Shown: positions 37,170 through 39,745 of the stretch, piece by piece
Layout of the letters: each line of letters starts with the position of its first letter
Numbering within the stretch: position 1 is the first letter of the stretch
NCBI GenBank assembly: GCA_025450135.1
Contig: JANWHZ010000024.1
Location: forward strand, 1 to 39,745
Length of the DNA: 39,745 bases
Source of the DNA: Candidatus Saccharimonadales bacterium
GTDB lineage: Bacteria > Patescibacteriota > Saccharimonadia > Saccharimonadales > UBA4665
Direction of reading: 5' to 3'
Position numbers and translations under genes: made by a program
The notes under the pieces: generated by a model
Told to the model about the DNA's origin: nothing
Database searches by the model: none
Seen by the model: only the letters and a program-made list of their open reading frames with translations

Positions 37170-38057
37170 ATGAAGCATGTAACTGCAAAGCAACGTGGGG
37201 CCAGCTTGGTTGAAGTACTCGTCGCCATTGCCCTTAGCAGTATTATGCTGCCGGCGTTTGCCGAGGCCGCGCTGACGGCACGGGCTGCCCAACCAGCCGC
37301 CGCACAGCACACGCAGGCGCTGAGCCTAGAACGCGAGGCCATGGAAGCCGTCCGCAGTGTCCGCGAACAAAGTTGGAGTACCGTGGCCAGCGATGGTACG
37401 TATCATCCGGTAATTAGCACCGACCATTGGACGCTTGCGGCAGGTTCAGAAGCGATTGGCAATCTGACTCGGCAGATTGTCATTAGCGATGTTAACCGCG
37501 ACAGCTCAGGAGCTATCGTGGCCAGCGGGGGTACGGCCGATCCGGCAACCAAGCTGGTGACGGTGACCGTCTCCTGGTCAACGCCAATCGCGAGTTCAAT
37601 TTCTACTGACACGTATCTGACCCACTGGACGGGTAACGCGTCGTGGGTGCAGACCACGCAAGCGGACTTTAACGCCGGTATCCTAGTAAGTGTCATTACG
37701 ACGAATACGAGCGGTGGCGAAGTTGAACTTGATAATGCCGGCAACCTGAATGCCAGTGGCACATATGAGTCACCGACATTTGACGCCGGTGCAGCTGCTG
37801 ACTTTAACGCCTTGACTTTTACCGCTGCGCAGCCGACAGGCACATCCGTTACTTTCCAAATTGCGACGAATAATGATAATGCTACGTGGAACTACGTCGG
37901 CCCTGATGGCACTGCCAGTAGTAGCTATTCGAGTCCTGGTGCTATTCCCCTCAGCGCGGCAGATGGTCGCTACTTCCGGTATAAGGCAACGCTCACAGCA
38001 ACGGGAACCATGAGCGTACCAGTTATTGATGACGTAACGATAGATTACTCATTATGA
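37170..38057 (+). CDS. PilV-like minor pilin with beta-rich C-terminal domain
   Basis: GASLVEVLVAIALSSIMLPAF N-terminus; C-terminal TYESPTFDAG...RYFRYKATLTATGTMSVPVIDDVTIDYSL. Confidence 0.77.
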   Translation: MKHVTAKQRGASLVEVLVAIALSSIMLPAFAEAALTARAAQPAAAQHTQALSLEREAMEAVRSVREQSWSTVASDGTYHPVISTDHWTLAAGSEAIGNLTRQIVISDVNRDSSGAIVASGGTADPATKLVTVTVSWSTPIASSISTDTYLTHWTGNASWVQTTQADFNAGILVSVITTNTSGGEVELDNAGNLNASGTYESPTFDAGAAADFNALTFTAAQPTGTSVTFQIATNNDNATWNYVGPDGTASSSYSSPGAIPLSAADGRYFRYKATLTATGTMSVPVIDDVTIDYSL

Positions 38058-38560
38058 GATACGTTTTAACACCTACTGCCCGGAGTCGAGGGTTCACGCT
38101 GGTGGAAGCCTTGATTGTGATGGCCTTACTGGCGGGTTTCCTGCTCATCCTCACCACCTTGTTGACGTCCGCGATCGACATCCAAGGCAGCTCCGAGGGC
38201 TATTCAGCCGTAATGACCGACGGTAGATTCCTTATGGCTCGGCTCAGTTACGACATCGCCCGCGCCTCGGCAGTGACTACTCCCGGTTCGCTTGGTGCGA
38301 GCGACTCCAGTCTGACACTGACCATAAGCGGCACGTCGTATACCTATGCGCTGAGCGGCGATAGCCTTCAGCTGACCGACGGCAGCGGCAGCGACAATCT
38401 CAATAGTAACGGCACCACGGTATCCAACCTTAGTTTCCAAGCCTTAGGTACCAGTGGCGGCAAAGAGACTATCCGCTATAGCTTTACACTCACGAGCACT
38501 GTGACACATACCAGCGGCAGTGACACCCAGACGTATACCAGTACTGAGGGACTTAGATGA
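38054..38560 (+). CDS. PilW/GspJ-like minor pilin
   Basis: GFTLVEALIVMALLAGFLLILTTLLTSA; ATGA overlap with upstream gene. Confidence 0.8.
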   Translation: MRYVLTPTARSRGFTLVEALIVMALLAGFLLILTTLLTSAIDIQGSSEGYSAVMTDGRFLMARLSYDIARASAVTTPGSLGASDSSLTLTISGTSYTYALSGDSLQLTDGSGSDNLNSNGTTVSNLSFQALGTSGGKETIRYSFTLTSTVTHTSGSDTQTYTSTEGLR

Positions 38561-38940
38561 ACCGCCCAGCCCGTAGTGCCGGCCAGACCGTCGTCGCCCT
38601 GCTGATCTTCATGATGCTAGCGATGACCCTTACCCTTACCGCAACGATCGTGGTCATTGTAAATACCCAGAGCGATACGACCTACCAGCAGGGCGAACAA
38701 GCACTCCAGAACGCCCAAGCTGGGGTCGAAAACGCACTGCTACGCCTAGAACGAGACAATACCTATCCGGGCGAGACGATGTCACTCAGTAACGGTACTG
38801 CTACAATAACCATAAGCGGTACGAATCCGGTAACGATCACGTCCGCTGGTCGTGCGGGCAGTACGGTCCGAACGATTACTGCGGACGCGACCACAACAGG
38901 CGGCGTTATAACCTTGACGAGCTGGGACGAGACCCCCTAA
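38557..38940 (+). CDS. PilX/GspK-like minor pilin component
   Basis: AGQTVVALLIFMMLAMTLTLTATIVVIVNTQSDTTYQQGEQALQNAQAGVENALLRL. Confidence 0.7.
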   Translation: MNRPARSAGQTVVALLIFMMLAMTLTLTATIVVIVNTQSDTTYQQGEQALQNAQAGVENALLRLERDNTYPGETMSLSNGTATITISGTNPVTITSAGRAGSTVRTITADATTTGGVITLTSWDETP

Positions 38941-39491
38941 TGATATTCAAGCCAAACATCATCGTTTTTATGCAGCGCAATGGCATCTTAGTTGCCGGAC
39001 GGCGAATCAAGCCGGCTAAATTTGCTCTGACCGACGACCTGACTCATAATCTCGAAGTCCAAAACCGCACCAAGCTGGTAGATACCTGCCAGCAGTTCTT
39101 TACGGCTAACGGGCTGCATGGCAAGCGAGTGCTGCTGGTACTCGATTACAGTGTGGTATTTGAGAAGGCCATCAAGCTCGACCAGAGCGGGCAGCCGGAT
39201 AAGCTACTTGATGGCTTTTTGCAGGCGATGCCGTTCGCGGCTGGCCAGCGGGCGTGTGTTGGTATCGAGACGGGATCAGAGCTTCGCCTCTTTGCTACCA
39301 ATGCGGCGCTCTATGAAGCGGTGGCTGACGCACTCCGCGCCACCGGCGTCAGCAGCATCAGTGCCATTACGCCCATTGCCGCCTATAACCTTGCCGATAC
39401 CGAACGGACATTAAGTGCTGCCGCTGAGCGTATCCTGCGGGACGGGGCAACTGAAAAGCAAGCCAACTTCCAAGACGTGGTGCCGGCGTAA
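38940..39491 (+). CDS. Hypothetical protein in type IV pilus operon
   Basis: 183 aa, TAATG coupling with preceding gene; no family confidently recognised (PilM/PilN-like not excluded). Confidence 0.65.
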   Translation: MIFKPNIIVFMQRNGILVAGRRIKPAKFALTDDLTHNLEVQNRTKLVDTCQQFFTANGLHGKRVLLVLDYSVVFEKAIKLDQSGQPDKLLDGFLQAMPFAAGQRACVGIETGSELRLFATNAALYEAVADALRATGVSSISAITPIAAYNLADTERTLSAAAERILRDGATEKQANFQDVVPA

Positions 39492-39588
39492 CTCGCCCAA
39501 GGGCGCACCCAAGGCTTTCGTTGTTGACAATACCGCTTATGTTTAGGATGATACAAGCATACATAATTTAAAAGGGTGCGGAAACACA

Positions 39589-39745
39589 ATGAAACTACAG
39601 GCTAGAAAGATGTCGTCCCAGCGCGGCTTCACGCTTATTGAGGTACTTGTCGTTATTGGTATCTTGGCAATCTTGCTCGCGATTACCCTGATCGCGATTA
39701 ACCCGAATAAGCATTTCCAAGATGCTCGGAACTCGCAGCGCTCAT
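39589..39745 (+). CDS. Type IV pilin, partial (runs off right edge)
   Basis: MKLQARKMSSQRGFTLIEVLVVIGILAILLAITLIAINPNKHFQDARNSQRS; AGGG upstream. Confidence 0.88.
   Translation, partial: MKLQARKMSSQRGFTLIEVLVVIGILAILLAITLIAINPNKHFQDARNSQRS

Noticed and set aside
1-39745. CRISPR arrays, rRNA genes
   Set aside because: No regularly spaced repeats or rRNA-like sequence noticed on reading either strand.

Overview
The window looks like chromosomal DNA from a CPR/Patescibacteria-type bacterium. Saccharibacteria (TM7) is my best guess from gene content, not a search result. Standard-code stops appear to be used.

Conserved blocks:
- tRNA-Lys(TTT).
- An ATP-grasp/RimK/retropepsin-like operon.
- dnaK-dnaJ with a tandem CIRCE operator.
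- Two tandem guanylate-kinase-like genes, a guaB-family gene, bcp, lepA and murJ.
- A VirD4/TraG/HerA-like ATPase.
- ftsH-tilS, tRNA-Met(CAT), and a type IV pilus operon running off the right edge.

The unusual part is an approximately 11 kb island (about 18.7-29.5 kb) between the VirD4-like ATPase and ftsH. It carries six large + strand ORFs I cannot assign to any family. By my manual count they hold only about 23 lysines in about 3,020 residues (0.8%), while being Arg-rich; the 732-aa protein has 2 Lys, about 105 Arg and no Cys. Flanking cytosolic proteins have about 5% Lys. Five of the six genes have their own recognisable promoter, and two of these are near-identical leaderless modules. 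A degenerate IS transposase interrupts the island. My working hypothesis is a set of lysine-depleted proteins, possibly exported effectors that avoid lysine-targeted modification or proteolysis in a partner cell. This is inference and is testable.
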